From positions 64,944,058-65,008,057 of the forward strand of contig NW_026262668.1 of assembly GCF_021869535.1 (NCBI RefSeq): 64,000 bases of DNA, written 5' to 3'. The translations under genes were made by a program, and so were the position numbers. Positions 21,739 through 32,267 of the stretch are shown in pieces; the first letter of the stretch is position 1, and each line of letters begins with the position of its first letter. The notes under the pieces are model-generated. The model searched no databases. It was not told where the DNA came from and saw only the letters and a program-made list of their open reading frames with translations. This DNA is from Mytilus californianus. Taxonomy: Eukaryota > Mollusca > Bivalvia > Mytilida > Mytilidae.

Positions 21739-22848
21739 GAAATTGCTTAATAGAACTTCATAAAAGCATAAAGTACTATTTAAACACCATCACCATTTAT
21801 AATCAATCAAAAAAAAAAAGATATCAAAATGTTATCTATCAAGCAGGCACATAGTTCAATAGTAGAACCAAGCCACAGAAGAAATTCACAGAAACGACAA
21901 ACAATAAGCTTCAGAATTTCATAAGGACTACCAATCATTAGCATTGTCCGAGTCAGTAATATATACATTGTATTTCTTTACAATTGTGCTTAATGTACAG
22001 CTAAGGGTTCTTTGGAGTGTGCATTTTTTTCAATGTTGATAACTTTAAACACATATTGATAATCTATTTCTTATTTCATTTGTATTTATTAAATGATACG
22101 ACGGAAATATATGTATTATTAAAGTATAATTTGAGCATGAATAAAGATGTCTCTGCCCAACAAATTTTGAATCTACATGACTGAGTGTATTTTATTGGAG
22201 TTTTCCAATCCAAACTCCACTTGATGTTATGGGATCCTCGTTTTCTATTAAAATGTAAAATGATTTCTTTAAAACATACTCAAAATGTAAAGTCTAAATG
22301 CTAATAACATACTTTAACCGTTTTGAATATTTCATATTTTATTAAATATTCAGCCTCATATTTCTGTTTAAGAAAATAGAAAAATCTAACAAAACAAATT
22401 TAGTTGTCACACAGTGTCTGACATGCAATTCATATAATTATTCAATTAATTTGTTTTCGTTAAGAATGTCCTTTTCGCTAATTTTTGATAATTGCTATTT
22501 TTTTAAAAATCCAGCAAAATTGCAGTGTTTAGTCATCTTTAGCATTTCTGACTGAGTGAAATCTTCGAAAATACGATATAAAGCTGTTAAAACATATGAA
22601 TCGGATACTGTGGGTTTAAGTTTAAGTTTTTAAGTCTGATGGACTGAATTTCCTTGTTTTACAACAATTTTAAGGTATATATCAAGCTTCAGTTGTTTCT
22701 TGGCTGCGCACGATGTTTCCACATTGGAAATGACGATGGAAAACTACATAAATTCGGCATTTTTTTTCATTTTCATGAAAACGGAGCATATATTGACGTA
22801 ATTGTGACGTCATAACATCAATCATTTGTCGTTGTGTTTTCATTTTTT
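21739..22848. other. Unassigned intergenic sequence
   Basis: AT-rich with no recognisable coding sequence or repeat. Confidence 0.4.
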
Positions 22849-23230
22849 ACATCACTGGGTCGATACCTCTGCTGGTGGACTATCAGTCCCCGAGGGTATC
22901 ATCAACTCAGTAGTCAGTACTTCGGTACTGACATGATTTAAAACAAACCTTTCTAAAATTGTCCGTTTATAAATTTTGAAATTATTAGAAACTAATGTTT
23001 CAACTCCCTCAGGCAAAGTTGACCTTAGATGGATTTGGCTATTTTTGGGGATCTTTTTGGTCATGTAGCTTTTCAACTGTTTCGGTTCTTATACATCATT
23101 GGCTTTCAAATATTCAGCTTTTATCGTGTCTGATAAAGATAAATCCAGAACAGCGCTTCGGATGCATGAAATTTATAACGTGTTGTTTTCATTTTTTTAG
23201 AAAAGTAGAACTAAATTGACATAAATAACA
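22849..23230 (+). repeat. Dispersed repeat (GGGTCGATACCTCTGCTGGTGG family)
   Basis: It contains actgggtcgatacctctgct, gtccccgagggtatcatcaa, ctcagtagtcagtacttcgg, and then ggatctttttggtcatgtag and aaatccagaacagcgcttcg. Its parts recur at 4795-4940, 6970-7060 and 53910-53970. It is a dispersed, probably SINE-like, mussel-type repeat. Open frames on both strands through it are incidental. Confidence 0.65.
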
Positions 23231-23429
23231 CTCTTCTCCTGTGCTGTTTGAAAATATAGTTTGTCCAGAGAAAACAATACATGCCACTTCAAAGAAATAA
23301 AACTGTTGGAATGCCTCGGGCAAACAAATGACGGAATGTATGAAAATTCTATTATAATGTTATTATAACGGAAATAATTTTAAATTACTTAAAATTTTGT
23401 TATAGAAAAAAGTTAAATAACAAAATAAA

Positions 23430-24090
23430 TGAACTCCAAGTAAAATTCAAAACGGAAAGTACTATATCAAATGGGAAAATCAAAAGCTCAAACACATCAA
23501 ACGAATATAAAACAACTTTCATATTCCTGATTTGGTACAGGCATTTCCTTATGTAGAAAATGGTGGATTAAACCTAGTTTTATAGCTAGCTAAATCTCTC
23601 ACTTGTATGACAGTCGCATAGAATTCCATTATATTGACAACAATGTGTGAGCAAAACAAACAGACATAATAGGTAAACATGTCAAAAATCGGAGTAATCT
23701 TAATCACTACAAAAACAAACAACTATGTCAACAAAGAACAACAAAATGGAATATAGACAAAGCACATACGCAAAAATACAAAAAATGGCCATAGCACAAT
23801 AACGCAATGGCGGGATGTATAATTACCGAGCAACGCCAAAAGGATATTATTAAAAATGAATTAAACAGTAAAGGTTAAAAATATATACAAAAACAAATAA
23901 AAAGAACACTATTACACTTAATTATGATGATAAACAAAGTCAGTAACTGAATCTATACATTTCCTGACCATCATGTATTATTTGTGAAGTAGATACGGAA
24001 TATTTATCAACAAGGTCTTGGTATCTTTTTAGAAAAAGGACGAGACTTTCTTTGACATAACCCTAGATATGGAGTTTTGTTTTTGTTATC
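23430..24090 (-). pseudogene. Penelope-like element, 3' fragment and tail (P4)
   Basis: Read on the minus strand, the first about 100 bases (24085-23985) encode a decayed version of the segment (K)KFxxRYQDLVDKYSVSTSQI that closes the RT of this family. The remainder is a tail that aligns through most of its length with 40500-39965 (shared atggtggattaaacct, gacagtcgcata(a/g)aattccatt). The rest of the element is missing. Confidence 0.65.
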
Positions 24091-24200
24091 ATCTTGTTTA
24101 AAGATGCAAAGTTTTGAAATAATTAGGACATCAGCAGATCACCATTTTTGGATAAGGCCCATTGAAAACAGCTACATGAGAATTAGATTACTTTCTCTAG

Positions 24201-26333
24201 CACTACAAACTGCTCAGAGTCTAAAAAGACCATATTTTGTGCTCGACCAGTAAAGTCGAGCACCTTAACTGTACTCGACTTTGGTCTCGACTTTACTTAA
24301 TTAGTCTGATTCAGTACTTGACAATCTTGGTGTAGTCTAAAATGGTCTCGACCAAGGCTTGACCAGTCTCAACTCAGTCTTGACCAGTCTCGACCAGTCT
24401 CGACAAGTCTTGACCTTCAAATTTAGTCTTGACTGGTCTGAATCAGCCCATCTAATTAAATTAAATATTGATCTTACAAAATTCCAGGTTATTTGGTAGT
24501 TTGGTTCATTGCTGTGAAATTAAAGAATTCAATTAATAGGTAAAAAAAAAAGCAAGAATTTTCAGTTTTGATTAAATTCAGATAGTCATCTTTAATTATT
24601 TCTATAACTTTTTCAAATCAACTCTGATTTTCATAAAACTATACAGCTATCTCAATTGTATATTGATCTTACAAAATTCCTGGTTGTTTTACTTTGGTTT
24701 ATTGCTGTCAAATTTAAGAATTTAATTGATAGGTAATTAAATAAGCTATAATTTTCAGTACAAACTGAATTCAGATAGTCACCTTTAAATTTGTTTATTA
24801 CTTTTTCAAATTAACTTGTTTAGTGGTGAAGTATAAAGTAATATCTCCTGCTTGTGGCAAACTCATTAAAAAGATCACACCTGGTCAGAGAGTATGTAAT
24901 TCTAAATAAAATTCATTCAAAATTGCAACATCCTGTTTAACTTTAATCCCAAGGCCTTTTGAATTCACTAGATAAGTAATACACGAGTTTAAGAAAAATA
25001 GGGCTTTCTTTTTACCTGTAAAACACACATGTACTGATGTAAGTGCTTCTTGTATGCCATGTCTTTGATTTTGACAAAAATTATTTAAATTTGATTGAAA
25101 TAAATGTTTACTGTAACTTTTGAACACATTTCCTTTTTTAAACGGTTATCAAGGATTGCTATGAAAGTTTGATGTGTTTCCCTCAGTTTTAGTTTGTAAC
25201 CCGGATTTGTTTTTTTCTCAATCGATTTATGAATTTCGAACAGCGGTATACTACTGTTGCCTTTATCTATAATCATGATTATATTAAATTCTTGTTTTAA
25301 CAAAACATAGGTGTCATTTTTAAAATTTAATAACTTTTTCAAATCAGCTTGGATTTTCATCAAACTTTTCAGCGATCTTTATTATATATTTATCTTACAA
25401 AATGCCAGGTTGTTTTTTATTTTTGTGTATTGCTGTCAAATTTAAGGACTTAGTTAATAGGTAAAAAAAAGGCTAAAATGTTCAGTTTTGACTAAATTCA
25501 GATAGATACCTTTAATTTAAATATCTAAATTTGACATCAATAAACCAAATGACCAAATAACCTGGTATTTTGTAAGATAAATATATTAGGGAGATAGCTG
25601 TAGATTTTGATGAAAATCCAAGTTGCTTTGAAATAGTTTTAAAAAAATTTAAAGATGACTATCTGAATTTAGTCTGAACTGAAAATTCTAGCTTTTTTTG
25701 CCTTGATTAATTAAATCTTTAAATTTGACAGCAATATGCAAACAACATAACAACCTGGGAATCAGTAAGATCAGTGTATAATTGAGATAGCTGTAGAGTT
25801 TTTTGAAAATCCAAGTTGATTTGAAAAAGTTATAGAAATAATTAAAGATGACTATCTGAATTTAATCAAAACTGAAAATTCTTACTTTTTTTTTACCTAT
25901 TAATTAAATTCTTTTTAAAATTTCACAGCAATGAACCAAACTACCAAATAACCTGGAATTTTGTAAGATCAATATTTAATTTAGTTAGATAGGCTGATTC
26001 AGACCAGTCAAGACTAAATTTGAAGGTCAAGACTAGTCGAGACAGGTCGAGACAGGTCGAGACTGATCGAGACTGGTCAAGACTGAGTCGAGACTGGTCG
26101 AGACAGGTCAAGACTGGTCATCCTTTGTCGAGACCATTTCAGACTACACCAAATATCATCAAGTACTGAATCAGACTTATTAAGTTAAGTCGAGACCAAA
26201 GTTGAGTACAGTTAAGTACAGTTAAGTACTATCAAGATAATGTCGAGTCTAGTCGAGTAAAATTTGTGCTCGACTTTACTGGTGGAGCACAAAATATGGT
26301 CTTTTCAGACTCTGAACAGTTTGTAGCGTAGTG
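24201..26333. mobile_element. 2.1-kb foldback element with CTCGACCAGT arrays
   Basis: The outer parts are inverted copies. Left 24204-24440 begins actacaaactgctcagagtc, tggtctt-type sequence and gtgctcgaccagtaaagtcg; right 26000-26333 reads the complement and ends actctgaacagtttgtagcg. Each outer arm contains a short array of (g)tctcgaccagtct-like 10-mers (about 24340-24415; about 26025-26115). Inside is a unit of about 180-190 bp, landmark cttacaaaattccaggtt, near 24470, 24665 and 25390 on the plus strand, and inverted near 25555, 25755 and 25955. No transposase is visible; two minus-strand frames at 24885-25363 are unrecognised. No clear target duplication was found. Confidence 0.7.
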
Positions 26334-26860
26334 TTTAACTACTTTTGATCAGAAGGGTTTAATGTTATTAAGTGGCTTTGGGTTTATTTTTATTCTTCTT
26401 TCTCATAATTATCCGTTGGCATAATACATCTTAGTAAACAAATAGTCATCTATGTTTACCGATAACGTCAATCAAAAACAAATAGTCATCTGTGTTTTAC
26501 CGATAACGTCAAAGTACAAACAATCAGTAAATCATAACATATGCATTTAAAAATCAAAATACTTCAACACTAGAAGAGAACTAATAGTTTGTCTGTTTTG
26601 AAACCGCTTTGAGGTACCAGCTGTCAAACTACACGCATTTGTACGCCAATTATATAATAAGCAGTGCATTTATTTTGAAACTGCTAGCCGTTTTCAATCA
26701 GCATTAACAAACAAATACCTGCATCTTTTTTGTTCGTGGCAAGTGCAAACGATATTTGTTTTAGAGCTGCGTTATCTACATACTAGTCGGATCGATTGAA
26801 AGTGTAAAAAAGATGACAGCCATTTAATCAAGAGCGAAAAAGAAATACGTTTGTATAACA
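26334..26860. other. Region upstream of the C1q gene
   Basis: A short imperfect duplication, caaatagtcatct(a/g)tgtt followed by taccgataacgtca, lies at about 26440-26510. Both copies contain the core ACGTCA, which resembles half of a CRE-type site. No gene. Proximity to the C1q start makes a regulatory role possible but unproven. Confidence 0.35.
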
Positions 26861-26866
26861 TATAAA
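26861..26866 (+). promoter_or_regulatory. Possible TATA box of the C1q gene
   Basis: TATAAA stands 135 bases before the chosen ATG at 27001, a plausible distance for a core promoter with a short 5' leader. In AT-rich DNA the motif is common, so confidence is low. A 12-codon upstream frame (ATG at 26938) would lie in the leader. Confidence 0.25.
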
Positions 26867-27000
26867 CGAACTTCATATTTTGTTTTTACATATTGTAAAC
26901 ATTCATTCTGTGCTAATCTTAGCACAAACAACGAACGATGGAGACGGAAGGAAACACTTTGCAATTTTTGCTCTAAAAATTCAATGGACCTTATATTACT

Positions 27001-27313
27001 ATGATTTCTATAATAGCTGTCCAGTTGTGTTGTTTTCTATTGACTATGGGTGCCCATGATGAGAACTGTATTGGACAACAATGCTCAGAAGTTGTATCTA
27101 TTCCGCTATTAGATAACATGAAAGCCACACTGAAAGCTGACCTAGACGTTGCCGAACTTAATAGGGTTCTTCATAAGTATATTCAACAAGAAGTGACAAA
27201 AGCTGTCCAAGGAACTTTTGACACTCACATGGAGGGGGCTGTTGAACAAATTACAGATAACGTGACAAGATTAACACAGTCGAATGTGAAGGCTGTAATT
27301 AAGAAATTTCAAG
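27001..27313 (+). CDS. C1q gene exon 1: signal peptide and helical stalk
   Basis: It encodes the signal peptide, a short Cys-containing segment (ENCIGQQCSE) and a helical region that ends KAVIKKFQ before the donor gtaaaatt. One potential N-glycosylation site, NVT, lies in the helical part. The open frame continues into the intron to 27405, which is not expected to be coding. Confidence 0.9.
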
Positions 27314-30300
27314 GTAAAATTACTTACATTTGTTATCAAGAAATTCATCCAGTAAACGCAATTTATATCTTTCTACATTTTCTTGACTCTCAAATACTGG
27401 TTTAAGATCACACAAAAATGTAGTGTCAAAAGTTAGTATTTCTACAGTGGTTGTTGCTACGTGCTACGTCTACATTTTTCTAGACCTGTGCGTCATTTGC
27501 AGTATGTTGTGATTTTTTTTATTATCAAATCTAAAATTTTAAAAGTTAACGTGTGTGTACATTATTTTACTTGCAGTTTGTACGATTTTCATTTTACGCA
27601 TGCTTTCGACATTTTCACATGTTTTAAGAAAGTTTCATAATATCCATTGGTAAGATATCTTTACATAAGTGTGATGTCTATCGTTGAAAATCGGATGGTG
27701 TCCATATGAAGACCATGTAAGAGTTTTTATATTGTTCCGTTTTATTATGTCCCGTTACCGTTTAGGTGACAATTCTGATTATTCACGACTAAGATTTTTT
27801 TTCATATCTTAAATTATATTCATGAACAGTGTTGGTGAAAACCATCAAGACTGTCTTCTGCCAACCCAAAATAAATAAAAGAAAGATAAACAGTTTCTAA
27901 ACTGTACCAGCAATAAATATTCATTTTACACTTGAGTTTATGTTTTACAGCGCGCGTTCTAGTTCCCAATTTTGTAATTGATTTGAAACTTTCATTCTTT
28001 AATCACATAGTTCTATGAAATGTTTTGCTTATAAACCCATACAATGCGGTGGAACATGATCCAGTCTGCTTATTTTCCTCTTAAACAGGTTTTGGGGTTT
28101 ATGTTGAGTTCCATGTATTGCTATTGCATTCTCTGAAACTCTTTATTAATATAAAAGATGTTTAGCTTTAGACGATCAATGCACAAAAAAAGGACATATT
28201 ATATATCAAATGTGGTAATCACTATAAATGTCTTATGCCGCATCTACGATAAAAGAGGGGCACTTTGTATTCCGGTCTTTGTGTTCGTCCGTCTGTTTCT
28301 CCCTCCGTCCTGTATCTTATGTATCAGCTTAGTTTTGATAGTATACCATGAGGGTGTGGTCACAACTGCATGAAACTTAGTTCATTACGATGTGAAGATC
28401 TTAAAATATATGAAGAATTATCGTGTTAACATCGATTAGATAGTTCACCAAACATGGTAATAAGATAGCGGAAAATGCGAAATATTCGGAGGCTAAAGTT
28501 TTTAGATAAGGTAGTTTAACATGAAGTTTTGGTCACATCACATTGAAACTTAGAACGCATGTTCATTGAGAGGTAAACTATTGTACTTTTATGACAACTT
28601 ACGATTTTGATCCTGACTGCACGGTTAACTGAACATGGAAATACGATAATGCGAGCGGTGCATGGTGTTATATCTACACATATTTTACTTTCTCTATCTT
28701 TTTTTCATTGGTTTCCAATTTTACTCAAATTTTATCATTCTTTTTTGGCATTAAATTTATGTAATTTAATTATTAGGTTTCGACAAGTTTGCATAAACAT
28801 CGAGAGATCTCCTAATTGATGCAGTATTTCTGAGCTTGCCTTTCTTGTCATTGTTTCCTTGGTAAGGGATTGCTTCTTAAAAGGAAACTACTGAACAAAA
28901 GGTTCCTAATGGTACAGTTTGAAAAATGTTTTGTCATTATGATTTGTTTTACCGTTATGAAATATATCTTGATAGATGACAGAGAAAAGACTCAATCTTG
29001 TCATCTTGTTCCTCAATGTTACTTCTCAGAATGTGACTTATCAGAAAAAATTTACTTGCCAATGACCAACACGATGGGTGCCACTGTTTGTTCAGAAATT
29101 TCTAACTAGCTTCCAAAGCACATTAGTCCATCATCAGTAATTTGCATGGTTTGTTTTGCTCAGTCCCGTTTCTGTGTAGTAACATGTAGACTGTTAGTTG
29201 TCTTATCGTCCGTTTTTTCAGTGGTCAGGTCGCTCTTCTTCTTTTTTTTTCGATATGTGATTTTTGATTGCCCCTTTGATATCGTTACCCCAATCGGCAA
29301 TCTTCGGGTGAATCCGCTAATCTTCTTCTATCCTAGATGAAGGAACGGAATAGGCCAAGTTGTGAGGAATGATCGTTACCCTGCATTTAAAGCTACCGAG
29401 AGAATATTGAATGGATCTTTCAGATAACCATTTACTGGTACTGTTCACTTAATTTATTATTTGTTGAAGCCTGCCGCAGGTGTTTAATCTCTGTTTTTTT
29501 CTCCTTTTTAGAACATACTCACACCTTCTCGTCCGATGGAAAATCAGAATTTTCCCTTCTATATTTCATAGTACATGGCTTTCCATGCACTATAAAATGC
29601 TATACATGAATGACTTTTCATTGTAGATTAATTATGAAAGTGAACTCTTAAAAACTGCTCTAACGAAGTGTACAATCCCCAATATCAATTTCCTGAGGAA
29701 AAGAGCAAAAAAAAAATCATGAGTACTGTTGTTTGTCTAATTATTATAAATGAAATCAGGAGAATAGAACTATAAAACTATAAAAGCATTTTAAGTTGAG
29801 ATTTTAACATGGCAAAGGTGTGGGTAAAATACATGTATTTTTTTAATCTAATTTTTAAACTTATGTTTTAAGAATCAATGATTGTTGATAAATAATAAAT
29901 AAAAGTTTTTGAAAAAAACTCAATATATTCATCAAAAAAAATTAAGCATCTGATGTTGAAAGGATTGTAAATTAATATTTATTGATCATGTGTTGATGAA
30001 GTTTTTTCATTATCAAAAATTATACAATTTAAGAAAAGAATATTTATATAACATTGTGTGCTTTTTAAAATGAAGGAATTCTAAATATATAAGATTACAT
30101 TGTACCTGAAGCAGAAGACATCTCCATTTTTGAATAATTTATCCTTTTTTGTTATCAAAAAACTATCTCATTGCTCTTTTGTTCCATTAATTGAAATGCC
30201 CATTAAAATGATTTACATCCCTTTTACTAACCATGTTAACAATCAAAGTGAGCTTATATCAAAATTTAATTATTACAATGAGAGGCTAGTTTTGTTATGT

Positions 30301-31999
30301 CACTCGAAGGTGTGAATATGTTCTAAATTGGTCAAACAATACTTGGTCATGTTTTATGAACATTTAAAACCTTCGGCTACGCCTCGGGCTTTAAATATTC
30401 ATAAAACATGACCAAGTATTATCTAATTATCTAACCTATAATTGTTTCTTACCTTTTTTTGATTGTCTTTCACTCCAAAAAGTATTGAGTAATTGATTTG
30501 AAGATATCGCAACACAGATGGCACTTACTTCAACTATTAAAAGAATATTATTTTTTGGAAATAATGAAATTAGCATATGTAAGATAATGATAACCCCTTT
30601 CTTCTTGATTAAGTACAAGCGTAAGCAAGTACTTATCATGAAGTAAGGGATTATCATTCTCTTACAAACTTAGAATATTGTAAAGTGCTCAAGGCTCAAC
30701 TGATCTCTTAATTGGTTGTATTTAAGAATTAGTTTCATTGTTAGTGCAATGTTTATAATTAATGCATGACTTCCCTTTTAAGTATTCCATTTAGTGATGT
30801 AAGGACTTTCTTATCATTTGGGAAATATTTAAAAAAAAAAAATGCGTTATAGATATTAGGTGACACAACTGAACAAAGAAAATGTAGGAATTTTATGTTT
30901 CCTGATTGTGAGTATGAATGTAAATCATGTAATATTTTAGTGAGGAATTATCCTTTTTTTATTTACAGTTTAAATCAATTAATCATGCATTTGACTTACA
31001 GCTAAATTTTATTTCACAGCCAATATTTTGGTCCGGCTTTTTACATCAAATACTACTTCATTATGTCAGGGACCAATTTTACTGCACCAGTAGACTTCAA
31101 CTTATTTTGAGTTTTTTGTTTGTTTCACAATTCAACTTTTAGTCAGTTTCAATCACTATGTGATAAATCCTTTCAATCTGATAAATGTGCTTCGGGGCAG
31201 TTGTATCTCATTTATAGAAACTCTTTGTTTTGAACTGTAAATAGACCCAAATAATAGGATAATCCCTTACTAAGAACATGATTTACATTCATTCTTCACA
31301 ATTAAGAGGCATCAAATCCTACAATTTAATTGGTCGAGAGCGCTTTGCAATATTCTAAAAGAAAACAGAACCCAGGACAGAATTTTAATAATTAATGTGC
31401 ATTGTTGATGTAAGCATGATCTAAAATATCTAAACATAATTTAAAGAGAAGTGCATCTACATTATTTACTATTTACCTTATCTAGATGTTAATCGGTTAA
31501 TGCTCGTCAAAAATAATCCTAATATAATTATTTGTTTGAATTTATTTCAGATTGTGTGTGTAAGAAAACGTTTATAGGATTTTCAGCCTACATGTCCGAC
31601 GGTTTTGTGGTAGCTCATAGTCAATCGTTGTCCCAGGGGAGTACGCTGATTTTTGACAGAACAGAAACCAACACAGCTTTTGTCTATAACGCAAATACTG
31701 GTGTCTTCACAGCACCATCTAGCGGAATGTATGCCCTGACCTGGACAATATGTGTAGATTCTAGAATAAAAGACGAAGATATTGGAGAATTTGGAACCGA
31801 GTTGGTTGTTGATGGACATATTTGTGGAGCACTACATGCAGACACAGAACGGAATGCTGATGACGACTGTTCTACTGGATTTATAATTAAAAATGTTAGA
31901 AGAAATGCTTATTTGAGAAACATGTATGCGCATGAAGGTGCCATTCTAAGCAGAGAAGATCGTACACGTACAACATTTTCAGGATGGAAACTTAACTAA
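27001..31999 (+). CDS. Secreted C1q-domain-containing protein, two exons
   Basis: Exons 27001-27313 and 31551-31999 join through a split Asp codon (G|AT) with GT-AG borders, giving 253 residues. Residues 1-18 (MISIIAVQLCCFLLTMGA) are a clear signal peptide. Residues of about 30-104 are charged, predicted helical sequence with heptad-like spacing (DLDVAELNRVLHKYIQQEV), replacing the collagen stalk of vertebrate C1q. Residues of about 112-253 are the globular C1q domain. The signature F-x5-N-x4-Y-x6-F-x5-G-x-Y is satisfied by FDRTETNTAFVYNANTGVF and the next ten residues; the domain closes with TTFSGWKL. In bivalves such proteins are haemolymph or tissue lectin-like pattern-recognition molecules that trimerise through the C1q domain; that role is inferred from the family. 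The first ATG with a signal peptide was taken as start. The 4.2-kb intron holds repeats, including a Penelope remnant. Confidence 0.92.
28230..28690 (+). mobile_element. Diverged short element, family of 52391-52690
   Basis: The head atgccgcatctacgataaaa then gaggggcact, a gttcgtccgtctg microsatellite, two degenerate cores (landmark tgaaacttag near 28371 and 28544) and the end gcgagcggtgcatgg match in order the cleaner copy at 52391-52690. Copies of this short non-autonomous repeat are common in bivalves. Non-coding. Confidence 0.6.
28860..29290 (+). pseudogene. Penelope-like element C-terminal fragment (P6)
   Basis: The sequence starting GLLLKRKLLNKRFLMVQFE corresponds to the segment GLLLTRKLLNQxFLxVK near the end of the RT in this family and to the reverse-strand copy near 50780. 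Then come FxECDLSEK-type sequence and the tail with gggtgccactgtttg, ending in gtcgctcttcttctttttt and tatgtgatttttgattgccc. The RT core is missing. It lies in the C1q intron. Confidence 0.55.
30338..30420. repeat. 83-bp palindrome with a CG-rich loop
   Basis: The arms aatacttggtcatgttttat and gaacatttaaa pair with the complement ending tgaccaagtatt at 30420, with a one-base bulge. The loop contains cttcggctacgcctcggg. It is a MITE-like or extruding hairpin within the C1q intron. Confidence 0.8.
31551..31999 (+). CDS. C1q gene exon 2: globular C1q domain
   Basis: The exon starts after tttatttcag and encodes DCVCKK, then the entire globular domain from FIGFSAYMSDGF to FSGWKLN and TAA. Having the whole C1q domain in one exon is usual for bivalve C1q genes. 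Cys residues in the domain (TICVD, HICGA, DDCST) could pair, but this cannot be shown from sequence. Confidence 0.92.
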
Positions 32000-32267
32000 T
32001 TAACTAATCAATTTCATATCAAATGAAAAAAAAGATCGTAAAAATATATATTTTGCTGTGTTTGTAGTATAATAATACTAAAAAGTGGTAGTAACACTTG
32101 TTTTGAGTTCTTATAGTATACAAGACTATATGCAAATTGTAATTCGTTGAACACTAAAATTTATGATTCAATTATATCCACGAAATCAACAAAAAGGACT
32201 ACTTTTTAGGCAGGGACCGGTCAAAATTTATACATAGCTGAGATGATTCCCACGTGCCAAAAGAAAT
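32000..32267. other. C1q 3' flank
   Basis: AT-rich sequence between the C1q stop codon and the next mobile element. No canonical AATAAA was seen in the first 200 bases, so the 3' end of the C1q transcript is undefined. Confidence 0.4.

Larger units (their letters stand above)
27314..31550. other. C1q gene intron
   Basis: A 4.2-kb intron. It carries a decayed short element at 28230-28690, a Penelope-like fragment at 28860-29290 and a palindrome at 30338-30420. The remaining sequence (27.4-28.2, 29.3-30.3 and 30.4-31.5 kb) is AT-rich with nothing recognisable. Confidence 0.7.

Noticed and set aside
24885..25363. Two overlapping minus-strand frames in the spacer of the 24-26 kb foldback as a transposase candidate
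   Set aside because: No DDE, zinc-finger or other transposase motif is visible, and the two frames are short and out of phase with one another.
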